Shown one piece after another: positions 1-9,162 of a DNA stretch of 64,000 nucleotides. Origin of the DNA: Amycolatopsis jejuensis. Lineage in GTDB: Bacteria; Actinomycetota; Actinomycetes; Mycobacteriales; Pseudonocardiaceae. The position numbers and the translations under genes are program-made. The stretch is taken from assembly GCF_000717335.1 (NCBI RefSeq), contig NZ_JNYZ01000026.1, positions 1 through 64,000 of the forward strand, written 5' to 3'. The notes under the pieces are model-generated. The model made no database searches, was not told where the DNA came from, and saw only the letters and a list, made by a program, of their open reading frames with translations. The number at the start of each line of letters is the position of its first letter. Position 1 is the first letter of the stretch.

Positions 1-222
1 CTCCGACACCACCGCACCCGCCAACGACACCCCCGACACCCGCCACCACACCGGCACCCCACCCACACCCAAACCCACACACTCCACCAAACCCTCACCC
101 CAGCCGCTGTCCTCCAGTTCCGAGACGCGAGAGGTGATGTCGAGCCGGTCGCCGGAGTCGACCACCTCGATCGAACCGATGTTCTTGCCTGCGCGGACCA
201 TGGCGAAGTTTTCGACGGTCAT
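1..222 (-). CDS. Partial hypothetical protein, 5' end only
   Basis: The frame opens with ATG at 222, preceded by a GGAAGG ribosome-binding motif, and runs off the left window edge with no stop (74 codons). The first 40 or so residues look like ordinary protein, with charged and aliphatic residues mixed. From about position 110 leftwards the coding strand becomes an unusual GT-rich string dominated by GTG, GGT and TTG codons and coding mostly V, G and W. I do not recognise the family. The abrupt change in composition suggests either a chimeric junction or a low-complexity C-terminus. Confidence 0.4.
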   Translation of the reverse strand, partial: MTVENFAMVRAGKNIGSIEVVDSGDRLDITSRVSELEDSGWGEGLVECVGLGVGGVPVWWRVSGVSLAGAVVSE

Positions 223-310
223 GGTGGCCTTCCGTTGATGGGTCGGAGCGATCGTGCGCTGCAGCCTATTGCGGCGCATTTCGATGAATCATTGAAAGTA
301 TCCTCAAAGT

Positions 311-326
311 GTTGACATCGGTCAAC
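311..326. promoter_or_regulatory. 16-bp palindrome upstream of tldD, candidate operator
   Basis: GTTGACATCGGTCAAC has perfect 6-bp arms and a 4-bp spacer, 80 bp before the tldD start. The TTGACA inside it could be a -35 element. A 14/16 identical copy lies upstream of the aminotransferase gene at 7875-7890. The pair suggests one shared regulator whose gene is not in this window. Confidence 0.5.
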
Positions 327-405
327 TTGGAATGGAATGGTTGCCTGGCAACGTTGTCTCATCACGCCGGGCTGGACCCGTCAGCGGGAAATGAGGAATG
401 CCACC

Positions 406-1908
406 GTGCCGGAGATCGATCAATCCTTCCTTGACCTGCCTGCCCGAAGGCTGGCCGACGCCGCGTTGGGCCGGGCCCGTGAACTGGGTGCCGAACATGC
501 GGATTTCCGCTTGGAGCGGATCCGCACCGGAACGTTGCAACTGCGCGATGCCAAGCTGGAATCGAGCACGAGCGAGGAGGATTTCGGCCTGGCGGTGCGG
601 GTCATCCACCACGGGGCATGGGGATTTGCGAGCGGGGTGGCCCGTTCCACCGACGCCGCCGCCGCGCTGGCCGAGCTGGCGGTGTCGACCGCGCGGGTGG
701 GCCGGGTGCTGGTCCGGGACCCGGTCCGGCTGGCAGCAGAACCCGTGCACGACGCCGTCTGGGTTTCCTCCTATGAGCAGAACCCGTTCGAGGTGCCCGA
801 AGCGGACCGGGCGGAACGGATGACCGACCTTTCCGGGCGACTGCTGTCGGCCAAGGGTGTCGACCATGTCGACGCTCTGCTCATGCAGGTGATCGAGAAC
901 AAGTTCTACGCCGACACCGCGGGCACGACCACCACCCAGCAGCGGGTCCGGATCTGGCCGCGGCTCACGGCGGTGCACCTCGACAGCGGAGCCGGTCAGT
1001 TCACGTCGATGAGCACCCTCGCCCCGCCCACCGGGCGAGGATGGGAGTACCTGACCGGAACCGGCTGGGATTTCGACAGCGAGGTGGCCGAACTGCCCGG
1101 TCTGCTTGCCGAACAGGCCGTGGCGCCGAGCGTGGAAGCCGGTAGCTACGACCTGGTCGTCCATCCCTCGAACCTCTGGCTCACCATCCACGAATCGATC
1201 GGCCACGCAACCGAGCTCGACCGGGCCCTCGGCTATGAGGCCGGGTACGCCGGTACGAGCTTCGCGACGTTCGACAAGCTGAACAACCTGAAGTACGGCA
1301 GCAAGGTCATGAACGTCACCGGTGATCGGCTGGCCGACCACGGGCTCGCGACGATCGGTTACGACGACGAAGGTGTTGCGGCGCAGAAGTTCGACCTCAT
1401 CCGGGACGGCACACTGGTCGGCTACCAGCTCAACCGGCAGATGGCCGACATGAAGGGATTCGGGCGATCGAACGGCTGCGCATTCGCCGACTCGTCCCGC
1501 CACATCCCGTTGCAGCGCATGCCCAATGTATCGCTCCAACCCGCCGACAACGGTCCCTCCACGGAGCAGTTGATCAGCGGCGTGACCCGCGGCATCTACG
1601 TCGAGGGTGACCGCTCGTGGTCGATCGACATGCAACGCTACAACTTCCAGTTCACCGGGCAGCGGTTCTACAAGATCGAGAACGGCCGGCTGGCAGGCCA
1701 GCTCAGGGACGTCGCGTACCAGGCGACGACAACCGACTTCTGGGGTTCGCTCGAAGCGGTTGGCGGACCGTCCACCTTCGCGCTCGGCGGTTCTTTCTAC
1801 TGCGGCAAAGGTGAGCCGGGACAAGTGGCCGCGGTCTCGCATGGCTGCCCCACTGCGGTGTTCAGTGATGTGAACATCCTCAACACCAGGACGGAGGCCG
1901 GCCGGTGA
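406..1908 (+). CDS. tldD: TldD-family metalloprotease
   Basis: A 500-residue zinc-protease subunit. TldD pairs with TldE to form a barrel-like peptidase that degrades unfolded or modified small peptides in the cytoplasm. The TldD-type metal site is visible as HESIGH at residues 262-267. The C-terminus has the CGKGEPGQ and SHGCP blocks usual in actinobacterial TldD. I chose GTG 406, spaced about 8 bases from AGGA; it yields the family-typical MPEIDQSFL start. ATG 391 is a possible alternative. The stop overlaps the start of the next gene by 4 bases, so the two are translationally coupled. Confidence 0.9.
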   Translation: MPEIDQSFLDLPARRLADAALGRARELGAEHADFRLERIRTGTLQLRDAKLESSTSEEDFGLAVRVIHHGAWGFASGVARSTDAAAALAELAVSTARVGRVLVRDPVRLAAEPVHDAVWVSSYEQNPFEVPEADRAERMTDLSGRLLSAKGVDHVDALLMQVIENKFYADTAGTTTTQQRVRIWPRLTAVHLDSGAGQFTSMSTLAPPTGRGWEYLTGTGWDFDSEVAELPGLLAEQAVAPSVEAGSYDLVVHPSNLWLTIHESIGHATELDRALGYEAGYAGTSFATFDKLNNLKYGSKVMNVTGDRLADHGLATIGYDDEGVAAQKFDLIRDGTLVGYQLNRQMADMKGFGRSNGCAFADSSRHIPLQRMPNVSLQPADNGPSTEQLISGVTRGIYVEGDRSWSIDMQRYNFQFTGQRFYKIENGRLAGQLRDVAYQATTTDFWGSLEAVGGPSTFALGGSFYCGKGEPGQVAAVSHGCPTAVFSDVNILNTRTEAGR

Positions 1909-3293
1909 GCACATCCCAGGAAATCGTCGAGGCAGCGTTGAACGCGTCGGTGGCGGACGGCTGCGTGGTGATCGCGGCCGAGACGACCGAGACGAATCTG
2001 CGCTGGGCAAACAACAATCTGACGACCAACGGGCAGATGAGTTTCCGGACGCTGACCGTGGTGTCCGTGGTCGACGGCGACCGCGCCGGGGTGGAGACCG
2101 GGGTGGTCACGAGCCTGGACGAAGCGGCGGAGCTGGTCAGATCGGCGGATGCCGCGGCGCGCAACGCGGCACCGTCGGATGAGGCCAGTCCGCTGGTCGA
2201 GCCTTATGAGCACGATGACGATTGGAAAGCGGACACTCCCGGCACCTCGGCCGCGATCTTCGAGGGTTTCGCGCCGGCCTTGGCGCAGGCATTCGAGCAG
2301 TGCGAGCGGGATGAGCTGAAACTGTTCGGATTCGCCGAGCATCGGATGACCTCGACCTTCCTCGGGACGTCCACCGGTCTGCGCCGCCGGTTCGATCAGC
2401 CGACCGGACACGTGATGATCACCGGCAAGTCCCCTGACTTGTCGCGGTCGGCGTGGATCGGCAGCCCCACCCGTGATTTCACCGAGGTGGACCTCCCGGC
2501 CGAGGTCGACCGGCTCCGGCAGCGGCTGGAATGGGCAGAGTCGAAGATCGAGCTGCCTCCCGGCCGGTATGAGACGATCTTGGCGCCCGCGGCGGTGGCC
2601 GACCTGGTTGTACATGCGTACGTGGAAGCGGACGCCAGGAGGGCGGACGAGGGACGGAGTGTGTTCGCGTCCACGGCCGGTGGTGGCAACCGGATCGGCG
2701 AGCGGCTGTCCGATCTCCCGCTGTGCCTGTACTCCGACCCGGCGGAGCACGGCCTGGAATGTGCCCCGTTCGACATCGTCACCGGAAGTGTTCTCACGTC
2801 CGGAATGCAATCGGTGTTCGACAACGGCCAGCCCGTATCGGCCACTCGCTGGGTCGAGGACGGACGGCTGGCCAACCTGGTCCGCAGCCGGTCCTGGGCA
2901 CGGCAAACGGGAACGAAACCGCAGCCGTTCATCACCAATGTGATGCTGTCCGGTGGCGAGGGCGGTCCTTCTCTCGACGACATGGTGGCCGGCACCGAGC
3001 GGGGCCTGCTGGTGATGTCGTTGTGGTACCTCCGTGAGGTCGACCCGAAGAGCCTGCTCCTCACCGGCCTGACGCGGGACGGCGTCTATCTCGTCGAGAA
3101 CGGCCGGGTGCGAGGCGCGGTCAACAACTTCCGGTTCAACGAGTCACCGATCGACCTGCTGGGAAGGCTGACCGAAGTCGGCCGCACCGAGCCCACCCTG
3201 GGCCGGGAATCGCACGACTTCCTGTCGCGCACGGCGATGCCGCCGATCCGCGTTCCGGACTTCACGATGTCGTCGGTGAGCCAGGCGTCCTAG
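1905..3293 (+). CDS. pmbA: TldE/PmbA-family protease subunit (copy 1)
   Basis: A 462-residue TldE (PmbA) homologue coupled to tldD by a 4-base overlap (GTG inside GTGA). TldE resembles TldD but lacks the HExxxH metal site and serves as its heterodimer partner. No such motif is visible here, which agrees. The conserved late block GAVNNFRFNESP lies near the C-terminus. A second gene with very similar length and motifs lies convergently at 3711-5096, so this TldD may have two alternative partners. Confidence 0.88.
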   Translation: MSTSQEIVEAALNASVADGCVVIAAETTETNLRWANNNLTTNGQMSFRTLTVVSVVDGDRAGVETGVVTSLDEAAELVRSADAAARNAAPSDEASPLVEPYEHDDDWKADTPGTSAAIFEGFAPALAQAFEQCERDELKLFGFAEHRMTSTFLGTSTGLRRRFDQPTGHVMITGKSPDLSRSAWIGSPTRDFTEVDLPAEVDRLRQRLEWAESKIELPPGRYETILAPAAVADLVVHAYVEADARRADEGRSVFASTAGGGNRIGERLSDLPLCLYSDPAEHGLECAPFDIVTGSVLTSGMQSVFDNGQPVSATRWVEDGRLANLVRSRSWARQTGTKPQPFITNVMLSGGEGGPSLDDMVAGTERGLLVMSLWYLREVDPKSLLLTGLTRDGVYLVENGRVRGAVNNFRFNESPIDLLGRLTEVGRTEPTLGRESHDFLSRTAMPPIRVPDFTMSSVSQAS

Positions 3294-3306
3294 ACGGCTG
3301 CCGATG

Positions 3307-3351
3307 CCCTCGCGTACGTGCGGATTTCCCCGATCCGGGCGTACGCGAGGG
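3307..3351. terminator. Hairpin terminator after tldD-tldE
   Basis: An 11-bp perfect stem CCCTCGCGTAC / GTACGCGAGGG encloses a 23-base loop that itself contains CGGAT/ATCCG. It starts 14 bases after the tldE stop and a short T-run follows at 3358-3360. It probably ends the tldDE transcript. Confidence 0.6.
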
Positions 3352-3710
3352 TAGCCGTTTCCCCTGTGGACGTGCGACGCCCGGGTCTCCCGGAGTGGCT
3401 GGCCCGGCGGTACCGCGGCCGCGCTCAACCTGCCCCGTGCTCGGCTTGATACGTCCGTGAAATCGTCGGCCAGCCCATGGTCGAGTACCCGCGCGCCGGC
3501 CTGGTTTTCGATGCGATCACCCTCACGTGGCGAGACCGCTTCCCACCCGGCTGTGAGCTGCCGTTCGAGTCGATCTTCGCTGCCCGGAACCGGCATCAGC
3601 GCCCTCCCGGTACCACTCGCGACCAGGCCCGCCAGGCCGTTTCGGCTACGCAGAAGGAATTTCGATGCCCGGCTGCGCGGATGCGGTCTGCACTTCCGAC
3701 CCGTGGCCGC
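3352..3710. other. Intergenic region between convergent tldE copies
   Basis: No convincing gene. Open frames on both strands have no recognisable motifs. The flanks are the 3' ends of the two tldE paralogues, which form a long imperfect inverted repeat (about 3225-3290 against 3712-3780) because both encode the same C-terminal TAMPPIRVPDFTMS motif. Confidence 0.5.
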
Positions 3711-5096
3711 TCACAGTGCCTGGCTGACCGTCGACATGGTGAAGTCCGGCACGCGGATCGGCGGCATCGCGGTGCGCGGGAAGTAGCCTTGCCACTCGCG
3801 CCCGAGCGTGGGCTCGGTCCGGCCGACCTCGGTGAGCCGGCTCAGCACGCTCAGCGGCGATTCGTTGAAGCGGAAGTTGTTCACCGCTCCCCGGATCCGG
3901 CCGTTTTCGACGAGGTAGACCCCGTCTCGGGTCAGCCCGGTGAGCAGGAGATTCGCCGGGTCCACCTCGCGGACGTAGAACAGGCAGGTCAGGAGAAGTC
4001 CGCGTTCGGTGTTCGCCACCATGTCGTCGAGCGACGGTCCGCCTTCGGCACCGGTCAGGGTCAGGTTGTGCACGAACGGCCGTGGCCGGGCGGCGGTCCG
4101 TTTCGCCCAGGCGCGGCTGCGGTGAAGATCGGTGAGCCGGCCGTCATCGATCCAGTCGACCCTCGTGGCGGGCTGGCCGATGTCGAATACGGAAAACGGT
4201 GCCGGGTACGGCCCGGGCTGGCCACTCACCAGCTCGAACGGTGGACACTGCAAACCGTCCTCTTCCGGGTCGGAGTACAGGGTGAGTGGATGGGGGGAAA
4301 GCTGTTCGCCGATCCGGTTCCCGCTACCGGCTGAGAACGGGCTGCGCCCTTCGTCGGCGGCGCGGGCGGACGCCAGGATGTAGGTGAAGACCATGAGATC
4401 CGCGACCGCGCTCGGCGGGAGAATGGTCTCGTACTGGCCGGCCGGCAGCTCGATCCGCTTCCTGGCCCAGCCCAGCTGCCTGCCGATCCGGTCGACCGTG
4501 GCTTCGACGTCGATGTCGGTGAAGTCGCGGGTGTGCAGGCCGGCCCAGGTCGACCGGGACAGGTCCGCGGACTTGCCGGTGATCGTCACCTTGCCGGTGG
4601 GCTGATCGAACCGGCGCCGGAGGCCGGTGGACGAGCCGACGAACGTGGACGCCATCCGGTGCTCGGCGAATCCGAACAAGGCGATCTCGTCGCCTGCGCA
4701 CCGGTCGAATGCCCGGGCCAGATCGGGGACGAACCGGTCCAACGTCCGGATCGAGGTGCGGGCCGGCTCGCCGGACCAGCCGTGGTCGTTGCCGTCGGGG
4801 GCCACCAGGGGACTGGCAGTGTCGTCCGGCGGCGCGGCCGCGGCCGCCACGTCTGCGGCCCGGACGAGCCGTTCTGCCTCCTCGGCACTGCTGACCGGCC
4901 CGGTGACGGTCGCCGCGCGATTGCCGTCCACTATGGACGTCACGGTGAGCGAACCGGACGAGAGATGACCGGTGGTGGTGAGGCTGCTGTTCGCCCAGCG
5001 GAGGTTGACCTCAGTCTCCTCGGTCGCGATCACTACGCAGCCGTCGGAGGCTGACGCCCGCAATGCTGTCTCGACGAGTTCCTGGGGCTCGCTCAT
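3711..5096 (-). CDS. pmbA: TldE/PmbA-family protease subunit (copy 2)
   Basis: A 461-residue paralogue of the 1905-3293 product, recognisable over its whole length (start SEPQELVETALRASASDGCV, end TAMPPIRVPDFTM). It lies convergent to copy 1 and has no tldD of its own. No HExxxH is visible, as expected for TldE. Its 5' end faces the S10 carboxypeptidase gene across an 85-base divergent promoter region. It may be a subunit with altered substrate choice that shares the single TldD, or a redundant duplicate. The inverted arrangement suggests an old local duplication. Confidence 0.87.
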   Translation of the reverse strand: MSEPQELVETALRASASDGCVVIATEETEVNLRWANSSLTTTGHLSSGSLTVTSIVDGNRAATVTGPVSSAEEAERLVRAADVAAAAAPPDDTASPLVAPDGNDHGWSGEPARTSIRTLDRFVPDLARAFDRCAGDEIALFGFAEHRMASTFVGSSTGLRRRFDQPTGKVTITGKSADLSRSTWAGLHTRDFTDIDVEATVDRIGRQLGWARKRIELPAGQYETILPPSAVADLMVFTYILASARAADEGRSPFSAGSGNRIGEQLSPHPLTLYSDPEEDGLQCPPFELVSGQPGPYPAPFSVFDIGQPATRVDWIDDGRLTDLHRSRAWAKRTAARPRPFVHNLTLTGAEGGPSLDDMVANTERGLLLTCLFYVREVDPANLLLTGLTRDGVYLVENGRIRGAVNNFRFNESPLSVLSRLTEVGRTEPTLGREWQGYFPRTAMPPIRVPDFTMSTVSQAL

Positions 5097-5181
5097 CTAC
5101 CTGCCTCTCCGTTGTGCTACACGATGTTGAGAACTACGATATCTTGTTGCAGTCAGGTTCGGGAAGAGATCTGGAGGACGA

Positions 5182-6597
5182 ATGGAAGAGCATTACGAGG
5201 TGCGGGATTCGATCACCGCCGATGGCCGGACCTTGCCGTATCGCTTCGCGCTGGATCTGATGCCCGTCCGCGATGAGACGGGTGCCGTGGCCGGGACGGC
5301 GTCGGTCTTTTCCTATCTCGCCGACGTGCCGGACCCGGACTCCGCGCGGCCGGTGGTGTTCGCGTTCAACGGCGGGCCCGGCTCTTCCTCGGTGTTCCTG
5401 CACTTGAGTGGCCTTGGGCCGAAATACGCAGCCCTGCCGGACGATCCGGCCACCCCGATCTCGCCACCCTATGCACTGCAGGACAGCCAATCCTCCCTCC
5501 TGCCGATCGCCGATCTGGTTTTCATCGACCCGGTGAACACCGGATTCGGCCGGTTCTCGGGCGAGGCGGCACCGGGGGATTGCTACTCCGTGGATGGCGA
5601 CGCCCGGTACTTCGCCGACCTCGTACTCGCCTGGACGACCCGGTACGGACGCTGGGACTCGCCGAAGTACCTGCTCGGCGAGTCCTACGGCACGGTACGG
5701 GCACCGGCCCTCGCCCATGTCCTCCTGACTGACGCGGCGATGCCGGTCGACGGGATCCTGCTCGTCAGCCAGGCCGCCAACATCCTGGACGCGTGGGACC
5801 GGCCGGGTAATGTCGCGGGCGCGGTCGCCGCCCTGCCGACCAAGGCGGTGACTGCCTGGTTCCACGGCCTTGCGTCGAAACAGGCAGCGGACGTGGAAGA
5901 GGTTTTCGACCTCGCGACGGAGTACGCCTATGGCGAATTCGCGTCGGCACTGATGAAGGTCAACTTGCTGACCGAGGCCGAGTTGTCGGCCGTTGCGCAG
6001 CGGCTGGAGCACCTCACCGGCCTGGCCGCGAGCACCTACGTGCGCAACCGGTTGTGGGTCAGCAATCGCGAGTTCTGCGGTGCGTTGTTCGCCGATTCGG
6101 GGAAGGCACTGAGCCAGTCCGACGCCCGGTATGCGTTGCCGGCCGGCAACCCGGCATTGCGGGAGGGGTCTTTCGACGCAGTGGACCTGCGGATCAAGCC
6201 GGCGTTCGCGATGGGAGCACGGCAGTACCTGCATGACCGGTTCGAGATACCGGCCGGCCACGAGTACCGTCTCGACGACGCCGATGCGGACGAGCAGTGG
6301 GATTTCACCAGCGGATCGGCCGGCAAACCGTCACCGTTCTCCGAGTACCCTTACCCGGCGAAGATCAGCCAGTACCTCAAGCAGGTGACGAACTCCCGCC
6401 TGTTCCTCGCGACCGGTCACTACGACATGATGGCCACAACCGGAATGGCCGAACACCTGGTGCGGCAGTACGACCTGCCATTGGAGCGGGTCATCTCGCG
6501 TCGATATCCGGCAGGACACATGATGTACGTGGAGACAGTCTCGCGCCGGCGATGGGTCGAGGATATCCGCGCCTTCCTTGCACCCACTCAACGGTGA
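5182..6597 (+). CDS. S10-family serine carboxypeptidase
   Basis: A 471-residue peptidase that removes C-terminal residues from peptides. The alpha/beta-hydrolase triad is visible: Ser168 in GESYG, Asp415 in TGHYDMM and His446 in AGHMMY. The NGGPGSSS oxyanion block is at residues 63-70. No signal peptide is seen, so a cytoplasmic role is likely. The start follows a clear GGAGG motif four bases upstream. The gene diverges from tldE copy 2, so both may be expressed from one intergenic region. With TldD/TldE and the aminotransferase it suggests a peptide breakdown block. Confidence 0.9.
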   Translation: MEEHYEVRDSITADGRTLPYRFALDLMPVRDETGAVAGTASVFSYLADVPDPDSARPVVFAFNGGPGSSSVFLHLSGLGPKYAALPDDPATPISPPYALQDSQSSLLPIADLVFIDPVNTGFGRFSGEAAPGDCYSVDGDARYFADLVLAWTTRYGRWDSPKYLLGESYGTVRAPALAHVLLTDAAMPVDGILLVSQAANILDAWDRPGNVAGAVAALPTKAVTAWFHGLASKQAADVEEVFDLATEYAYGEFASALMKVNLLTEAELSAVAQRLEHLTGLAASTYVRNRLWVSNREFCGALFADSGKALSQSDARYALPAGNPALREGSFDAVDLRIKPAFAMGARQYLHDRFEIPAGHEYRLDDADADEQWDFTSGSAGKPSPFSEYPYPAKISQYLKQVTNSRLFLATGHYDMMATTGMAEHLVRQYDLPLERVISRRYPAGHMMYVETVSRRRWVEDIRAFLAPTQR

Positions 6598-6642
6598 AGA
6601 GGGGGGAAGTCCTTCCTCGGCATTGCCGGTGGAAGCAGCCTT

Positions 6643-7827
6643 CTATGGCGCCGACATGATGCTCTCGAGTGCGTTGAGGGCTTGGTCGATGTCGGCGATC
6701 GCCGTGAACAGGTGCGGGGAGAAGCGGATCAACCCCATCCGGGGTGAGCAGATCACGCCGGCCCGTTCGAGTTCGGTGTGCACGGCCACGCTGTCCCGCC
6801 CGGGGATCTCGACCGAAAGGATCCCGCCTCGCTGCTTGCGGTCGCGTGGGGTGATCACGCGGCCGCCCAAGCGGTCCACCCCGCCGGCCAGCCGGTCGGT
6901 GAGCATGGCGACGTGTTCCGAGATGTGCTCGATCCCGATGTCGAGCAGGTAGTCGATGGACAGCCCCAGGGAGAATCGGGCGAGCGTGGAGCCGCTGCCG
7001 TACTCGAGGCGCCGAGCTCCCGCCGCATAGTCGAGCACAGTGCCGTCGATGTGGTCGTAAGGCGGCTTCGGCGCACTCGTGACCGATCCGGCGAGCGCCG
7101 GGCGGATCCGCTCGCTCAACGCGGGGTGGAGGTAGCAGACGGCGGCGGTGCTGAAACCGCACAGCCATTTGAACGAACCGGCCACCGCAAGGTCGATCCT
7201 GGAGGCAGTGACGTCGAGCGGCACGACGCCTGCCGCCTGGTAGCAGTCGACCGCCGCGATGGCACCGTGCGCATGAGCCAGATCGGCCAGCGCCGTCAGG
7301 TCGAACCGATGACCGGTGACCCACTCCACCAGGCTCACCGCGATCACCGCGGTGTCGTCGTCGACCAGCTCGGCGATGCGCTCGATCGTCAGCTCCGACC
7401 GATCCGCTGACGTGTCGACGATGCGTACCTCCAGCCCGGTGTCCTCGGCCAGCCGGATCCAGGGAAAGGTGACTGCGGGCACCTCGGTGTCGACGGTGAC
7501 GATGTTCGCGCCCCGGCCCGGCCGCAAGCTCAGCGCGATCTGGTTCATGACCTCCGACGCGCTCGTGACGAGGGCGATGTCACCCGGTTCCGCATTGAAC
7601 AACCGCGCGCCGGCTTCGCGCGGAGCCTCGCTGAACTGTGGTGCGGCTTCGAGATACGCACTCGTCCCCCGATTCGCGATATCCCGCAACAGCACCTCGA
7701 CCTGCCCGCGAACCGGCGACGGCACAAGCCCGATCGCGGCCGAGTTGAGGTAAGCGGCCTGCTTGGCGTAGGGGAAGTGATCACGTACCCGGAAGGGAAG
7801 GCCGGCCGGCCGGTCGTCACTACGCAC
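6643..7827 (-). CDS. Class-V (cysteine desulfurase-like) PLP aminotransferase
   Basis: A PLP enzyme of about 394 residues, fold type I, aminotransferase class V. The N-terminal block YLNSAAIGLVP and the AAVDCYQAAG strand with its cofactor-binding Asp are visible. The Schiff-base lysine is in GSFKWLCG at about residue 220. Substrate cannot be told from sequence; relatives include isopenicillin-N epimerase-like, kynureninase-like and desulfurase-like enzymes. I chose GTG 7827, six bases after GAGGA; GTG 7833 would sit directly against that motif. The gene converges with the carboxypeptidase gene, 45 bases apart, and its upstream region carries the palindrome shared with tldD. Confidence 0.85.
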   Translation of the reverse strand: MRSDDRPAGLPFRVRDHFPYAKQAAYLNSAAIGLVPSPVRGQVEVLLRDIANRGTSAYLEAAPQFSEAPREAGARLFNAEPGDIALVTSASEVMNQIALSLRPGRGANIVTVDTEVPAVTFPWIRLAEDTGLEVRIVDTSADRSELTIERIAELVDDDTAVIAVSLVEWVTGHRFDLTALADLAHAHGAIAAVDCYQAAGVVPLDVTASRIDLAVAGSFKWLCGFSTAAVCYLHPALSERIRPALAGSVTSAPKPPYDHIDGTVLDYAAGARRLEYGSGSTLARFSLGLSIDYLLDIGIEHISEHVAMLTDRLAGGVDRLGGRVITPRDRKQRGGILSVEIPGRDSVAVHTELERAGVICSPRMGLIRFSPHLFTAIADIDQALNALESIMSAP

Positions 7828-7874
7828 GGACACTCCTCACTGATGCAATAGGATGTTTAATGGCTACATGGATT

Positions 7875-7890
7875 GTTGATCGGTGTCAAC
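7875..7890 (-). promoter_or_regulatory. 16-bp palindrome upstream of the aminotransferase, candidate operator
   Basis: On the minus strand it reads GTTGACACCGATCAAC, 14/16 identical to the palindrome before tldD, again with TTGACA at its left side. It lies about 50 bases upstream of the chosen start. This supports co-regulation of the two transcription units. Confidence 0.5.
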
Positions 7891-7925
7891 GGGCGGTGGC
7901 CCCGGGGCCGGATTTGCGGCAGCAG

Positions 7926-8350
7926 CTACCCCAGGATGTTCCGGGACTTCATGTGCGCCAAGGGCGTGTTCGACCTGGACGCGGAAGCTCTCGCCGACGG
8001 TGTTGCGATCTTCTTTCCACGGCGGGAGTGGCGCCTGTCCCTTACGGGTTGCGTACGGACCTGGTAGCCGGCGTCGGCCATGACCTTCGCGCACCGCCCG
8101 ATCGACGCCGGAGCCTGTGCAGGCGCGGCAGTCGTTGCGCTTGCCGGGCGTGAGACCGTCGGCGGACATGCCGCGGTCGTGCGTGGACACCGGCGTGCCA
8201 TCCACGACCCGCACCAGCTTCCGAACCAAGGTCGTCGATCTTGGCGCAACACTGTTACGGGACGGCGTTCAGCGCGCCGGACGCCGCTGTGCGACTGCTT
8301 CCCAGACGCCAGCCCGGTTTGCCAGGTCGAAAGCTTCGCGGTGAACAAGG
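7926..8350 (-). pseudogene. Decayed IS5-type transposase
   Basis: Reading the minus strand through at least two frameshifts gives successive pieces of a DDE transposase of the IS5 type: DGTPVSTHDR, PGKRNDCRA, VMADAGYQ, PPWKEDRN, VEHA and LAHMKSRNILG. These match the usual order of the metal-site Asp, the ADxGYQ block and the terminal VEH-A-MKSWKIL block. No intact frame or clear terminal repeats remain. It is an old insertion remnant beside the aminotransferase promoter. Confidence 0.7.
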
Positions 8351-9094
8351 TCTCGCACTCAGTCTTTGCCGAGCGTCGTTACGACGCCGCCGAGATGGCG
8401 ATCGCTGCGCAGACTCGGCCCTAGGTGTGGCGTATCGAGGCTGCCTACTTCGCTTTCGAGGCCGAGCGCTCGTGCGCCACTGATGGTTGGCATTCGCAGA
8501 ACCTCGTCGGGAGGCAGAGTCTCCGTGTCACGCGTCGCATACTTGTCTACGAGGGCCGACATGCGCATCTCATGGAGCAGTCAAATCGGCGACCTCGCCC
8601 CTGACCAGCAGCATCGTGACGGCGCGCCGCTGCCGGCCGGTCGAATGCTGGAAAGGCTGCCTCGCCATTCGGTGAACGGTCCTGCGCAGCGTCCAGCCGT
8701 ACGCGGTGCTTGAGTGGGCTGCGCGCGGCGTTGAGCGAACGCTTCGGCGCCGACACCGTCGAACTGCTGATGGCCGGCTACAGCCTCACTGAACTGTGGC
8801 AAGTGACTGTCTTGCCGCACCCGACCGAGCCGATTCCGGTAGCCGACACCGCGGCGGGTGAAGCCTTTACCTCCGGTCACAGTGACCGGCGCGCCTGTAT
8901 TCCCCTGGACGCACAGGCGGAACGCACCGATCAAGCCATCGTGCGGCTCTGGCGTACCGCGCGACCGGACAGATGTCGACGCTGGCGGGCGAATGCTCGG
9001 TATCGCGTGCGGCCAGCGGTAGACGTTGCTGCCGACCGGTCTACCGGGTGTCGAAGCTGTGCTGGGACCGCCACATGCAGCTCCGTCAGAAGTC
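8351..9094. other. Region without recognisable genes
   Basis: Open frames here have no motifs I recognise. The plus frame that runs into the transporter from 8710 has a composition unlike the transporter and lacks a ribosome-binding site at its start, so I treat it as non-coding or decayed sequence. Confidence 0.4.
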
Positions 9095-9123
9095 TTGACA
9101 GGCCCGCCAGACCCGGCCAGACT
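9095..9123 (+). promoter_or_regulatory. Candidate promoter of the methylaspartate operon
   Basis: TTGACA at 9095-9100 is followed after 17 bases by CAGACT, a weak -10. It lies 40 bases upstream of the transporter start. A lone CAGTA half-site at about 9131 resembles one arm of the palindrome at the GntR gene. Confidence 0.3.
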
Positions 9124-9162
9124 CATCGCCCAGTACGCAAAGCGCAATATATTGGAGGCTGC

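Noticed and set aside
322..2010. Long open frame on the minus strand opposite tldD
   Set aside because: Arg/Gly/Pro-rich translation without motifs, fully antisense to a clear tldD gene; a typical high-GC shadow.
8710..9162. N-terminal extension of the DAACS transporter
   Set aside because: In frame, but hydrophilic, Arg/Cys-rich and without a ribosome-binding site; the GTG at 9163 after TTGGAGG gives the normal family start.
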